From: Acidobacteriota bacterium
GTDB lineage: Bacteria; Acidobacteriota; Vicinamibacteria; Vicinamibacterales; 2-12-FULL-66-21
DNA: 29,823 nucleotides
Direction: 5' to 3'
Assembly: GCA_013362195.1 (NCBI GenBank)
Contig: JABFWM010000630.1
Location: 1-29,823 of the forward strand
The stretch's first letter is position 1, and every line of letters starts with the position of its first letter. Shown one piece after another: positions 1 to 7,790 of this stretch. The notes beneath the pieces were generated by a model. The model did no database searches and had not been told where the DNA came from. It worked only from the letters and a program-made list of their open reading frames with translations. Made by a program: the position numbers and the translations under genes.

Positions 1-690
1 CACGAAGGTCGCCATCGCCTGACCGAACATGTGGCTGAGCGGCAGCAGGTTGAGGAAGCGAATCGGGCTGAACAGGCGGATGTACTTGCGGTACTTCGCC
101 ATCTCGCGCTCAATCGGCACGATGTTCGCCAGGATGTTGCGGTGGGTGAGGATCACCCCTTTCGGATCCGCGGTCGCCCCGGAAGTGAAGATGATCTCGG
201 CGGTCGTGTCGGCGTCGATGTGCGGCGCGCCTGGCGCGACGCGCGGGACTTCTGCCGGTTCGCCCGTCGCGTCAGCCGTGCCGCGACAGCACTCGTGCAG
301 ACTCCAGATCGGGCGTTCGGATCCAAGTGACCCCGCATCCACCACGTCTCCGACGAGGACCGCCTTCGCGTCGACAATGCCGGCGACGACGCGCAGGAAG
401 TCTGCGGACGCGCGGTAGTCGATCGGGACGATCACCACGCCTTCGCGCAGCGCGCCCCACAACGCTGCGATCCACTCGGGGCGGTTCTCGCTCCAGATCG
501 CGATGTGCTGTCCGGCGGTGATGCCCGCGGCGCGAAGGCGATCCGCGAAGTGCGCGGCGCGGCCCGCGAGCTCGCCGTACGTCCACGCCCATGTGCGGTA
601 CCCGTCATCGAAGGCGAGGAAATCGGCGCGTGCGGTGCGGGGAGCGGACGTGACGTCGGCGAAGAAGTCGATGAGCGTGCGCCTCGTCAT
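1..690 (-). CDS. AMP-dependent acyl-CoA/acyl-ACP ligase, N-terminal part (cut by window edge)
   Basis: The first 230 residues of an ANL-superfamily adenylating enzyme are visible; the frame is open to base 1, so the C-terminal lid domain lies outside. Family members activate a carboxylic acid with ATP and pass it to CoA or a carrier thiol. The phosphate-binding A3 motif is at residues 169-178, TSGATADPKG, differing from the usual TSGTTGxPKG at two positions. It is followed by LTHRN and, at 216-224, LPLSHMFGQ, the A4-like segment typical of fatty-acid ligases. The ATG at 690 is chosen because a GATAAT hexamer (704-699) ends 8 nt before it and no Shine-Dalgarno is seen. It is divergent from the DAC-like gene with a 24-bp gap. 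Substrate chain length is not readable from this part. Confidence 0.88.
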   Translation of the reverse strand, partial: MTRRTLIDFFADVTSAPRTARADFLAFDDGYRTWAWTYGELAGRAAHFADRLRAAGITAGQHIAIWSENRPEWIAALWGALREGVVIVPIDYRASADFLRVVAGIVDAKAVLVGDVVDAGSLGSERPIWSLHECCRGTADATGEPAEVPRVAPGAPHIDADTTAEIIFTSGATADPKGVILTHRNILANIVPIEREMAKYRKYIRLFSPIRFLNLLPLSHMFGQAMATFV

Positions 691-698
691 CTGCCTGA

Positions 699-706
699 AT
701 TATCAT
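699..706. promoter_or_regulatory. Overlapping divergent -10-like elements, probably leaderless
   Basis: The 24-bp gap between two divergent starts holds TATCAT on the plus strand (701-706) and GATAAT on the minus strand (704-699). Each ends 8 nt before its start codon (715 and 690), so transcripts would begin at or next to the start codon. No -35-like hexamer is evident at 17 bp. The reading as leaderless promoters is inference supported by the same spacing elsewhere in this window. Confidence 0.45.
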
Positions 707-714
707 GGAAATCG

Positions 715-2082
715 ATGGCTCTCCCGCCGGTTTTTGCGGCCAGCGCGCTCTACGACAACCTCCTGCAGGCCGCTCTCCGGCAGTTCTTCGATCGCGCGAC
801 GTTCGAGACCGAGCCGATCCCGTCCTTGTCGTCCGATGGCCGCCTGGCGATCGAGCCGACCGGCGATCCATCGGTGCTGTCGGTGCGCTGGTTCGGCACG
901 CGGCACGTGCTGCACGTTCCGGCGGCGCGTCCGTTCACCGATCACGAAGTGCGGCTGGCGCGCGCGATCGGCGCGGTGCTGGCGGCGCGCTATCGCGCGA
1001 TCTTCGATCCCAAGCAGATGCTCGAGCGCGGCGATCTCTTTCGCGGGGCGATCGAGGACCGCTATATCGCGGCATTTCTCGACGAAGGATCGTACGTGCG
1101 CAGCGGCGATCAGAAGCGCGCGGATCTCATCGCCGGCGTCATCGAGGTGCTGCGCGTCGCCGCGCTCTCGAGCTACGAGAACCGCGCCATTTCCTCGGGC
1201 GTGCTGCTGCTCGAGGGAGATGCCGATCCGGTGCACGCGCCGCGGACGACCGACATGCACGCCTACCGCTACACGCAGGCGCTGACCGGGGTGAAGAGCT
1301 TCTATCGCGTGTGCGACGGCCTCGAGACGGTCTTTCTGGTGAACGCCGACGGGCTCGTGCTCGACATCGTGGCGCTGCCGCGGTGGAGCCGCGACAGCGG
1401 CGCCGAGGCGCGCCTCGGGGTGACCTGCGCCGGTGCCTACCGCGCGCACGCGCTCGCCACGTCCGGCAACCGCAACATCTGCGTGGTGCTGAGCCCCAAC
1501 CACGAGATCAAGGTGTTCGCCGACGGCGTGCAGATGTACACGTTCAGCAACGCCCGCTGGCACCTGCTCGACCTGCAGGCCAAGTATCAGCTGTGGGCGG
1601 CCGCGGTCGGCGAGCCGGTGCTGGCGGCGCGTCTCCTGCAGACGGCGCTGGATCTCGCCGACGCGCGGCAGGGCGCGCTGTTCGTCGTGCTGCGCGATCC
1701 GGCCGCGTCCTTGCCGCTGCTCGTGGCGCCCGGCGATCAGCTCGATTCGCCGAAGGCGCCGCCGCCCAGCGGCGGCGTCCCGAGCCGCACGCAACTCATG
1801 TACATGCTGCGCGGCCGCACCGCGACGACGGTCGATCCTGCCGTGCTGGCCGGACTCGCGCGCATCGACGGCGCGACCGTCATGGATTCGACCGGCCGGA
1901 TGCTCGCGATTGGCGCGATCCTGCTGCACCCCGAGCCGCTCGAGCCGCATTCGACGCTCGCGGTCGAAGGCGCCCGCACGACAGCGGCCATGGCCGCGGG
2001 ACGCTACGGCGCGGTGCTGAAAATCAGCGAGGACGGGCTCATCACGTTTTACGATCGGCAGGAGCGAATCTGGGATATCTAG
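715..2082 (+). CDS. Diadenylate-cyclase-like (DisA_N/DAC) protein with N-terminal sensor-like region
   Basis: 455 aa. The C-terminal part resembles a DisA_N/DAC nucleotidyltransferase domain, the family that condenses two ATP into cyclic di-AMP. The DGA motif is at residues 385-387 (ARIDGATVM), followed by a strand/loop region and the segment EGARTTAA (418-425), where the second signature GTRHRAA is expected. That signature is therefore altered: Arg421 remains but the following His-Arg is Thr-Thr. Residues 1 to about 280 carry no motif I recognise and resemble the sensor-type N-terminal regions (DACN-type) found ahead of some DAC domains. No membrane segment is seen, so a cytoplasmic protein is expected. 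The ATG at 715 is chosen over upstream in-frame codons because those overlap the divergent ligase gene and a -10-like hexamer precedes 715. It may make c-di-AMP, make a different product, or be inactive. Confidence 0.72.
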   Translation: MALPPVFAASALYDNLLQAALRQFFDRATFETEPIPSLSSDGRLAIEPTGDPSVLSVRWFGTRHVLHVPAARPFTDHEVRLARAIGAVLAARYRAIFDPKQMLERGDLFRGAIEDRYIAAFLDEGSYVRSGDQKRADLIAGVIEVLRVAALSSYENRAISSGVLLLEGDADPVHAPRTTDMHAYRYTQALTGVKSFYRVCDGLETVFLVNADGLVLDIVALPRWSRDSGAEARLGVTCAGAYRAHALATSGNRNICVVLSPNHEIKVFADGVQMYTFSNARWHLLDLQAKYQLWAAAVGEPVLAARLLQTALDLADARQGALFVVLRDPAASLPLLVAPGDQLDSPKAPPPSGGVPSRTQLMYMLRGRTATTVDPAVLAGLARIDGATVMDSTGRMLAIGAILLHPEPLEPHSTLAVEGARTTAAMAAGRYGAVLKISEDGLITFYDRQERIWDI

Positions 2083-2094
2083 TGGACTGTCCAC
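2082..2094. repeat. Palindrome GTGGACTGTCCAC, copy 1
   Basis: A 13-bp perfect palindrome with a central T that starts on the last base of the DAC-like gene's stop codon. An identical copy lies at 26305-26317. Such short palindromes can be parts of dispersed REP-type elements or operator sites. No transposase is present here to link it to an element. Confidence 0.4.
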
Positions 2095-2195
2095 CACGCG
2101 CGCAAGGCGTGCCGCTGGCGTAACGGGTTCGAAGCGGCTCAACGGGCGCGGGTGCCAGTTCCGGTGCTCACGGGTGAGGTCGAGGGTTGAGGGCG

Positions 2196-3095
2196 ATGCG
2201 TATTTTTCTGACGGGCGGCACGGGCTACGTGGGATCGGCGGTGCTCGAGGCGCTCGTACGCGGCGGACACGCGGTCGATGCGCTCGTGCGCCACAGTCAG
2301 GGGGCGGCGGTGGTGCAGGCGCGCGGTGCGACGCCGGTCCTGGGCGACGTGCTCGATCCGGCGTCGTGGCGCGACGCCGCGGCCGCCGCCGACGTGGCCA
2401 TTCACGCGGCGACCGAATATGGCCCGCGCGTGCGGCAGGTCGACGAGGCCGCGGTGAACACGCTCGCCGCGCTGCCACGGCGCGACGGGCGCGTCATTAT
2501 TTATACGTCCGGCGTCTGGGTGCTCGGCAATGCGCCGACGCCCGTCGACGAACGGGCGACCGTCAATCCGCTCGAGCTCGTCGCCTGGCGTCCGGGCCAC
2601 GAGCAGCGGATCCTCGACGCCGCCTCCGGCGGCGTGCGCGCGATCGTCGTCCGCCCCGGCGTCGTGTACGGCGGCGGGCGCGGGATCGTCGGCGACATCT
2701 TCAAGGACGTCGCCAACGGCCTCGTCCGCGTGATTGGCAGCGGCGACAATCACTGGCCGCTCGTCTACGAGCGCGATCTCGGCGAGCTCTACCTGCGCCT
2801 CGTCAACACGCCGACCGCGTCCGGCGTGTATCACGCCAACGACGAAGGGGACGAGACCGTGAACGATCTCGTCGCCGCGATCGGCGAGCACGCCAAGATC
2901 CGCCCGAGCGTGCGCCACGTGCCGCTCGCGGAAGCGCGGCAGAAGCTCGGGCCGTACGCCGAGGCCCTCGCCGTCGATCAGATCGTCCGCAGCCCGCGCG
3001 CGCACGGGCTTGGATGGGCGCCGACGCTGCATTCGGTGTCCGGCAACGCGGCGCGCCTGTTCGAAGAATGGCGCCACGGCCGCGAAGCCGCCTGA
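2196..3095 (+). CDS. NAD-dependent epimerase/dehydratase-like protein (extended SDR)
   Basis: 299 aa with an extended short-chain dehydrogenase/epimerase fold. The nucleotide-binding motif TGGTGYVG is at residues 6-13, then the DVLD strand end (51-54), the TSG segment at 104-106 and VVRPGVVYGGG around 151-161. The catalytic YxxxK pair is not conserved: the aligned segment is WRPGHE, with Trp131 and His135. It may therefore be a non-canonical reductase or a binding protein. The ATG at 2196 is preferred because GAGGG at 2182-2186 is 9 nt upstream; a TTG at 2187 would add three residues. It lies 113 bp after the DAC-like gene on the same strand, so co-transcription is possible but unproven. Its substrate is unknown. 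Confidence 0.82.
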   Translation: MRIFLTGGTGYVGSAVLEALVRGGHAVDALVRHSQGAAVVQARGATPVLGDVLDPASWRDAAAAADVAIHAATEYGPRVRQVDEAAVNTLAALPRRDGRVIIYTSGVWVLGNAPTPVDERATVNPLELVAWRPGHEQRILDAASGGVRAIVVRPGVVYGGGRGIVGDIFKDVANGLVRVIGSGDNHWPLVYERDLGELYLRLVNTPTASGVYHANDEGDETVNDLVAAIGEHAKIRPSVRHVPLAEARQKLGPYAEALAVDQIVRSPRAHGLGWAPTLHSVSGNAARLFEEWRHGREAA

Positions 3096-3177
3096 CATCG
3101 GGCACGGTCACGAGACGGCCGAGGGACCCGTCGGTCGCCCTCTACCGACTCCACAGCCCGCTCGAGCCTGGAGCCGT

Positions 3178-3849
3178 TCAGCGCAATCCAATCCCCGCAC
3201 TCAAGACCATCAACGTCGTGCGCGGCTGGGCGATCCCGCCGCCTGACGTCGCGTCCTGCGGTGCCACGGAATACCACCGGATCTCCGTCGCGAACGCGAC
3301 GTGATGGTTCGTGAACCATCGCGCGCCGGCACCGTAGTTGATCGTCTTGCGTCCGGGGGCATCGCGGGTGGGCGCGTCCTCGCGATCGACGTAGAGCGTC
3401 GAGCGGCCAATCCCGCCGCTGATGTAGCTCCACCCGTTGCGATGCCCGAAGTTGAACGACACCTGCGGCGCGACGCTCCTGAAATGACGCCGCACCGTCG
3501 GTCCCGCCGGCGCCGCCGGCGCGGTCGTTGTCTCCGGTTCCAGCATGCGGCTGCCGCCCGCGATCACGACCTCCGCGCCGACGCCGAGCGTGATCGATGT
3601 GGTCCGCCACGGATACCAGTGCGCGCCGCCGCTCAGACCGAAGCTGCGCGTTGGCAGATTCGGGGTCGTGACGTTGAGGCTCCTGGCGATGTCGGGCTCG
3701 GTCTTGTGGCGCGCGAACACGCCGCGCACGTCCAGCACGAACGGGCCGACCGGTTGTTGGGGCTGGGCGCTGGCGGATGCCGGGACGAGAAGCAGGAGCG
3801 GGAGCAGGAACGCCCCGCGCAGGGACGTCGCCCTGCGGACGCGACACAT
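3178..3849 (-). CDS. Outer-membrane beta-barrel protein with signal peptide
   Basis: 223 aa. Residues 1-28 form a signal peptide: Arg-rich start, a Leu-rich core LLPLLLLV, and ASA before Gln29. The rest alternates polar and hydrophobic residues with aromatic girdle positions and ends in a strand with an odd pattern (LSAGIGLR), as in small porin/OmpA-type barrels. A Pro/Ala/Thr-rich loop (ETTTAPAAPAGPT) lies mid-protein. No enzymatic motif is seen. It starts 5 nt after the cca stop, but a TATACT hexamer (3862-3857) overlaps the end of cca and ends 7 nt before the ATG, so it may also be transcribed alone. It converges with the epimerase gene. The specific role is unknown. Confidence 0.7.
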   Translation of the reverse strand: MCRVRRATSLRGAFLLPLLLLVPASASAQPQQPVGPFVLDVRGVFARHKTEPDIARSLNVTTPNLPTRSFGLSGGAHWYPWRTTSITLGVGAEVVIAGGSRMLEPETTTAPAAPAGPTVRRHFRSVAPQVSFNFGHRNGWSYISGGIGRSTLYVDREDAPTRDAPGRKTINYGAGARWFTNHHVAFATEIRWYSVAPQDATSGGGIAQPRTTLMVLSAGIGLR

Positions 3850-3854
3850 GGCGT

Positions 3855-5243
3855 TCAGTATAACTGCCTGCCGCGCGCGAGCTCGCGCGCGAGCGCCATC
3901 GCCTCGTCGAACGTCGCTACGCTGCCGTCCAGTTGCCGTTCGTAGACCTGCCGCAGGATCTCGCCGATCGCCGGACCGGGCGCGGCGCCGAGCGCAAGCA
4001 GGTGCCGGCCTTTCACGAGCGGCTCGGGCGGTGCGTGTTCGACGCCGAGCTCACGCGCGCGCGCGAGGAACCAGTCCATCGCCGAGCAGTCGAAGCCGCC
4101 GCCGCGCCCCTCGCAATCCGATCTGGCGACGCGCGCCAGCAGCTCGAGGTCCACCTTCTGCGCGAGCCGCCGGAACGCGCCGTCGCTCACCGGCGGCTGC
4201 GCCTTGGCGAACATCCCGGGCTTCAAGTGGTGCGCGACGATGCCGAGCACTTCGCGGCGCACATCGTAGCCCTGCATCGAGTGGATGTTCAGTCGATCGA
4301 GCAGCGTCGTCGCGGGCGGCACGCCTTCCGCCTCGTGCTCGAGCGAACGGATGCGTCCATCGATGAAGGCGGTGGTCGCGGGCTTGCCGAGGTCGTGGCA
4401 GACGGCGCCGAGCATGACCGTGACCTGCTGGGGATAGGGCAGATCGCCGATGCGGGCGCGCGCTTGATCGATGACGAGCAGCGTGTGCACCCAGACGTCC
4501 CCTTCGGGATGCCACTCGGGTTCCTGTGGGCAGCCGACCAGCGCGTCGAGCTCCGGGAACAGCCGCTCGATCACGCCCAGATGCAGCGCCAGCGAGAACC
4601 CAATCGACGGCCGCGCGGCGCGCAGCAGCAGCTTTTCGATCTCTCCCCAGATCCGCTCCGCGGGAAGATCGTCGAGCGGAACCCGGCGGCACAGTTCCGC
4701 CGTCGACGGCTCGAGCGTGAACTCGAAGCGGGCCGTGAACTGAATCGCGCGCAGCACGCGGAGGCTGTCGTCCGCAAAAGTCGCCGGATCGACGAGGCGC
4801 AGCAGGCGCCGCGCGATATCGCCGCGGCCGTCGAACGGATCGATGTACTCGTCGGTCAGCGGGTCCCAGCCGATGGCGTTGACGGTGAAGTCGCGCCGCC
4901 GCGCCGCCTCGTCGAACGCGAGCGCCGGATCACCGGTGACCTGGAATCCCTTGTGCCCCCGGCCGACCTTCGACTCGCGCCGCGGCAGCGAGACATCGAG
5001 CCCGGCCACCTTGTAGACGGTGAAGCTCTCGCCGACGGTGTTGACGGGTCCAATGCGCGCGAGCAGCGACTTCAGCGGCTCGGCGTCGATCCCGAAGACC
5101 TCGATGTCGATGTCCTTGGATGGATGGCCCATCACGCGATCGCGGACCCAGCCGCCAACGATCAGCGCGCGCCCGCCAGCCTCGCCGACGAGACGCGCGA
5201 TTGCGGTGGCGGTCTCGAGCGCGGTGCTGACGGCCTCGCTCAT
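3855..5243 (-). CDS. cca: CCA-adding enzyme / tRNA nucleotidyltransferase with HD domain
   Basis: 462 aa class II nucleotidyltransferase that completes or repairs the 3' CCA end of tRNA; poly(A) polymerases share the fold. Visible motifs are GGWVRD (30-35), the metal-binding DID (44-46), a further Asp in GLDVSLPRRE (D83), RRDFTVNAI (116-124) and DDSLRVLRAIQF (158-169). An HD domain follows, with VCHDLGK (H283, D284) and HHL further on, as in E. coli-type CCA enzymes. It is about 50 residues longer than E. coli Cca. The start ATG abuts the stop of the upstream short-chain dehydrogenase with no gap, so the two are translationally coupled. CCA-adding is favoured over poly(A) polymerase because of the HD domain, but sequence alone does not settle it. 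Confidence 0.85.
   Translation of the reverse strand: MSEAVSTALETATAIARLVGEAGGRALIVGGWVRDRVMGHPSKDIDIEVFGIDAEPLKSLLARIGPVNTVGESFTVYKVAGLDVSLPRRESKVGRGHKGFQVTGDPALAFDEAARRRDFTVNAIGWDPLTDEYIDPFDGRGDIARRLLRLVDPATFADDSLRVLRAIQFTARFEFTLEPSTAELCRRVPLDDLPAERIWGEIEKLLLRAARPSIGFSLALHLGVIERLFPELDALVGCPQEPEWHPEGDVWVHTLLVIDQARARIGDLPYPQQVTVMLGAVCHDLGKPATTAFIDGRIRSLEHEAEGVPPATTLLDRLNIHSMQGYDVRREVLGIVAHHLKPGMFAKAQPPVSDGAFRRLAQKVDLELLARVARSDCEGRGGGFDCSAMDWFLARARELGVEHAPPEPLVKGRHLLALGAAPGPAIGEILRQVYERQLDGSVATFDEAMALARELARGRQLY
3857..3862 (-). promoter_or_regulatory. -10-like TATACT before the barrel-protein gene
   Basis: TATACT on the minus strand overlaps the last codons and stop of cca and ends 7 nt before the ATG at 3849. 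It would give a leaderless transcript independent of cca. No -35 match is obvious. Confidence 0.4.
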
Positions 5244-6068
5244 CTAGGCGTGTCCATCGCGCGGCGCCTGCGCCGCCGCATCGCGCCCGCGGCCGTACTT
5301 GCGCACGAGACGATCCGTGAAGCCGGGAGCGACGATGTTCAGGATGGCGAGCGCGTGCGATCCGCGGTGTGGATACAGTTCGGGGCGCGGGCGCTGCACG
5401 CAGGCCACGATGGCGCGGGCCACGTGCGCGACGGATTGTCGAGGGCCGAGTCCCGACACGGCATGGCCGTAGTCGCGTTCCATGGCCGCGTGGAATTCCG
5501 TTCGCGTCGAGATCGGGTACACGCAGGTCACATGAATCGAGCTGCCGGCGAATTCGCTGCGCAGCGATTCGGCCAGCGCCGCCTGTGCCGACTTCGTCGC
5601 GCTGTAGCCGCCCATGAAGGGAATGCCGCGGCGCCCGACGATCGACGACACGAAGATGAGGTGCCCCGATCCTTGCGCGCGGAAGACCGGCAGCGCGGCC
5701 CTCGCGCCGAGGAACGACCCAAGGTAGTTCACGTCCATCATGCGGCGCATGACCTCGGGGGGCGTGTCCTCGAGCGTTCCGTAATAGCCGAAGCCCGCAT
5801 TGCACATCACCACGTCGAGCCGTCCGAACGCGGCGTGCGCCGATGCGACCAGGCGCTCGTTGTCAGCCTCGCGCGTGACGTCCATCTCGATCGCGACCGC
5901 CCGTCCCCCCGCGGCTTCGATCTCGCGCACCGCGGCGTCGAGCCGATCGCGCCGCCGCGCACCGAGCACCACCGCCGCGCCCTCGCGCGCCAGCGCGATC
6001 GCGCTGGCCAGTCCGATTCCAGACGATGCGCCGGTGATCGCGGCCACGCGGTTCGAGAGCGACGCCAT
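5244..6068 (-). CDS. Short-chain dehydrogenase/reductase (classical SDR)
   Basis: 274 aa with every classical SDR hallmark: cofactor motif TGASSGIG (12-19), NAG (90-92), catalytic Ser142 in VSSIVG, and YSATK (Tyr155, Lys159). Arg residues after the second beta strand (GARRRDRL) suggest NADP(H) preference. The C-terminal extension after residue 200, with HRGSHALAILN and a basic tail, resembles SDRs acting on lipid or steroid-like substrates, but the substrate cannot be named. It is the first gene of the unit with cca and the barrel gene. A TATCGT hexamer ends 6 nt before its ATG and no Shine-Dalgarno is visible. Confidence 0.88.
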   Translation of the reverse strand: MASLSNRVAAITGASSGIGLASAIALAREGAAVVLGARRRDRLDAAVREIEAAGGRAVAIEMDVTREADNERLVASAHAAFGRLDVVMCNAGFGYYGTLEDTPPEVMRRMMDVNYLGSFLGARAALPVFRAQGSGHLIFVSSIVGRRGIPFMGGYSATKSAQAALAESLRSEFAGSSIHVTCVYPISTRTEFHAAMERDYGHAVSGLGPRQSVAHVARAIVACVQRPRPELYPHRGSHALAILNIVAPGFTDRLVRKYGRGRDAAAQAPRDGHA

Positions 6069-6074
6069 GCCGCA

Positions 6075-6080
6075 ACGATA
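6075..6080 (-). promoter_or_regulatory. -10-like TATCGT before the SDR gene
   Basis: TATCGT on the minus strand ends 6 nt before the ATG at 6068, the spacing expected for a leaderless transcript. A second candidate, TAGTAT, lies 3 nt further upstream (6083-6078). Confidence 0.35.
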
Positions 6081-6134
6081 CTATGATGTCGGCGCCGGCC
6101 CTTGCGGCATTCGCATCGCGTCACGGCCCGACAC

Positions 6135-7280
6135 ATGTCATCAGATCCCGCCATCGCCCTGCTGCGCGACCTCGTCCAGATCAACTCGATCAATCCGTCG
6201 CTCGTCGCCGGCGCGCCGGGAGAAGGCGAGATCGCGCAGCTGATTGCCGGGCACATGCGGCGCCTCGGCCTCGAGGTCGACGTCGAGGAGGTCGCGCCCG
6301 GCCGCCCCAACGTCGTCGGCGTGCTCGAAGGGCGATCGCCCGGCCCGTCGCTCATGTTCTGCGGACATCTCGACACCGTCGGCGTCGACGGCATGCGCGC
6401 GCCGTTCGATCCGGTCGAAGCGGACGGACGGCTCTACGGACGCGGCGCGCAGGACATGAAGGGCGGCGTGGCGGCGATGATCGATGCGGCGCGCGTCGCC
6501 GCCGGGCGCGGCCTGCGGTCCGGCCGGCTGATCGTCGCGGCGGTCGTCGACGAGGAATATGCCAGCATTGGCGCCGATGCGCTGGTCGCGCGCTGGGGCG
6601 CCGACGCCGCCGTCGTCACCGAGCCGACCGGCCTCGAGGTCGCGGTGGCGCACAAGGGCTTCGCGTGGTGCGAGGTCGAGACCCGCGGACGTGCCGCGCA
6701 TGGCAGCCGTCCATTGGAAGGTCGCGATGCGATCGTCCGGATGGGCCGCGTCCTGCGCGCGCTCGAGGCGCTCGACCGCGATCTGCAGTCGCGTCCGCCG
6801 CACCCGCTGATGGGCACCGCGTCGCTGCACGCGTCGATCATCGGCGGCGGCCGCGAGATGAGCAGCTATCCCGATCGCTGTGTGCTGCAGTACGAGCGCC
6901 GCACCGTCGGCGGCGAGACGCCGCTCGCGATCGAGCACGAGCTCGCCGAGCTGCTGCGGCGGCTGCGCGACGAAGACGCCGAGTTCGACGCGGCGGCGCG
7001 CATCACCGTCACGCGTCCCGCCTACGAGCTGCCGCAGGATCACCGGCTGGCGCAGACCCTCGCCCGCACGGTGGCGCGCGTTTCGGGCCGGCCCGCGCCC
7101 TTCAGCGCGATGACGTTCTGGACCGACGCGGCCGTCCTTGGCGAGGCGGGCATTCCCGCGGTGCTCTTCGGTCCCGGCGGCGCCGGTCTGCACGGCGTCG
7201 AAGAGTACGTGGAGATCGAGGATGTGCGGCGCTGCCGCGATGCGCTGGCGGCGCTCGCGCTCGAGTGGTGCGGGCAATAA
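6135..7280 (+). CDS. M20-family metallopeptidase (ArgE/DapE-type deacylase)
   Basis: 381 aa. The family uses two metal ions to hydrolyse amide bonds of N-acyl amino acids or small peptides. Ligand and catalytic segments are in order: GHLDTV with His78 and Asp80, GAQDMKGG with Asp107, VVDEEY with Glu140-Glu141, VTEPT with Glu164, and a C-terminal GPGGAGLHGVEE segment carrying the last His. The AHGSRP segment belongs to the dimerisation/lid domain. The length fits ArgE, DapE and related deacylases; no arg, dap or lysine genes lie beside it, so the substrate is open. The ATG at 6135 is preferred; a TTG at 6102 in the same frame would add 11 poorly conserved residues. It stands alone between divergent and convergent neighbours. 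Confidence 0.87.
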   Translation: MSSDPAIALLRDLVQINSINPSLVAGAPGEGEIAQLIAGHMRRLGLEVDVEEVAPGRPNVVGVLEGRSPGPSLMFCGHLDTVGVDGMRAPFDPVEADGRLYGRGAQDMKGGVAAMIDAARVAAGRGLRSGRLIVAAVVDEEYASIGADALVARWGADAAVVTEPTGLEVAVAHKGFAWCEVETRGRAAHGSRPLEGRDAIVRMGRVLRALEALDRDLQSRPPHPLMGTASLHASIIGGGREMSSYPDRCVLQYERRTVGGETPLAIEHELAELLRRLRDEDAEFDAAARITVTRPAYELPQDHRLAQTLARTVARVSGRPAPFSAMTFWTDAAVLGEAGIPAVLFGPGGAGLHGVEEYVEIEDVRRCRDALAALALEWCGQ

Positions 7281-7300
7281 AAAAGGGGGCCGAAGCCCCC
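7279..7300 (-). terminator. Intrinsic terminator of the zinc-ribbon gene
   Basis: GGGGGC (7285-7290), a CGAA loop and GCCCCC (7295-7300) form a perfect 6-bp G/C stem. Read on the minus strand the stem is followed by six T residues (7284-7279), the classic Rho-independent layout. It serves the minus-strand gene at 7329-7628 and sits directly on the stop codon of the plus-strand M20 gene, which lacks a T tract on its own side. Confidence 0.85.
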
Positions 7301-7328
7301 GTGTGTCACGTCGACGGAGCGATGCGGA

Positions 7329-7628
7329 TCACGCCGATTTGCGCAGGACGAGGCGACGCGGCACGAGCAGGTGCCGGCGGGCATCGCCGTCGAAGCGCTT
7401 CCGCGGCGCGCGGCCGCTGATTTCCCATCCCGGGCTGTCGTGGCCGCACGACGTGCAGCGCATCATGACGCGGTTGCCCTCGAAGTGGAGGACCGAATCG
7501 TGCCCCCGGATGCCGCAGAGCAACTGGCCGAGGCGTCCCATGACGCGTACCACGACGCCGGTACTGACTGAGGAGTCACCGTTGATCTCGGCGGTCGCCG
7601 TGAGCCGCTCGGGATAATTGGTCACCAT
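7329..7628 (-). CDS. Small zinc-ribbon-like protein of unknown function
   Basis: 99 aa. The core has possible metal ligands in LCGIRGHD (Cys38, His43) and RCTSCGHDSPGW (Cys58, Cys61, His63), a compact CxxC-type ribbon, followed by a basic tail (APRKRFDGDARRH). This suggests a nucleic-acid- or protein-binding zinc finger, but I recognise no named family. The ATG at 7628 is supported by AAAGGGTGA about 8 nt upstream. The gene is a complete stand-alone unit: its own intrinsic terminator, a 72-nt predicted leader, a sigma-54-like site and an inverted repeat upstream. Conserved spacing of the ligands and high third-position GC argue that it is a real gene. Confidence 0.72.
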   Translation of the reverse strand: MVTNYPERLTATAEINGDSSVSTGVVVRVMGRLGQLLCGIRGHDSVLHFEGNRVMMRCTSCGHDSPGWEISGRAPRKRFDGDARRHLLVPRRLVLRKSA

Positions 7629-7709
7629 TGGACGTTCACCCTTTCGTCACCTTTCATAGGACGCCGGACCCCAATCGCCCGTTTCCGATCGCCCGTCGGG
7701 CTCAGGAAT

Positions 7710-7725
7710 ATCAAAGGATGTGCCA
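7710..7725 (-). promoter_or_regulatory. Possible sigma-54 (-24/-12) promoter
   Basis: The minus strand reads TGGCAC-ATCCT-TTGAT. The -24 element matches the sigma-54 consensus TGGCAC and the spacing to TTG is correct, but the -12 GC dinucleotide is GA. Predicted transcription would begin near 7700, leaving about 70 nt before the zinc-ribbon start codon. The imperfect -12 makes this tentative. Confidence 0.3.
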
Positions 7726-7790
7726 CGTGTACGGCAGAGCTTCTGACGCGAGTTGTCGGGAGTTACGCGGCCGTGAGCGGACAGCAACGG

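Noticed and set aside
3933..6086. 717-codon open frame on the plus strand
   Set aside because: It is antisense to the CCA-adding enzyme and the short-chain dehydrogenase, both of which carry clear motifs.
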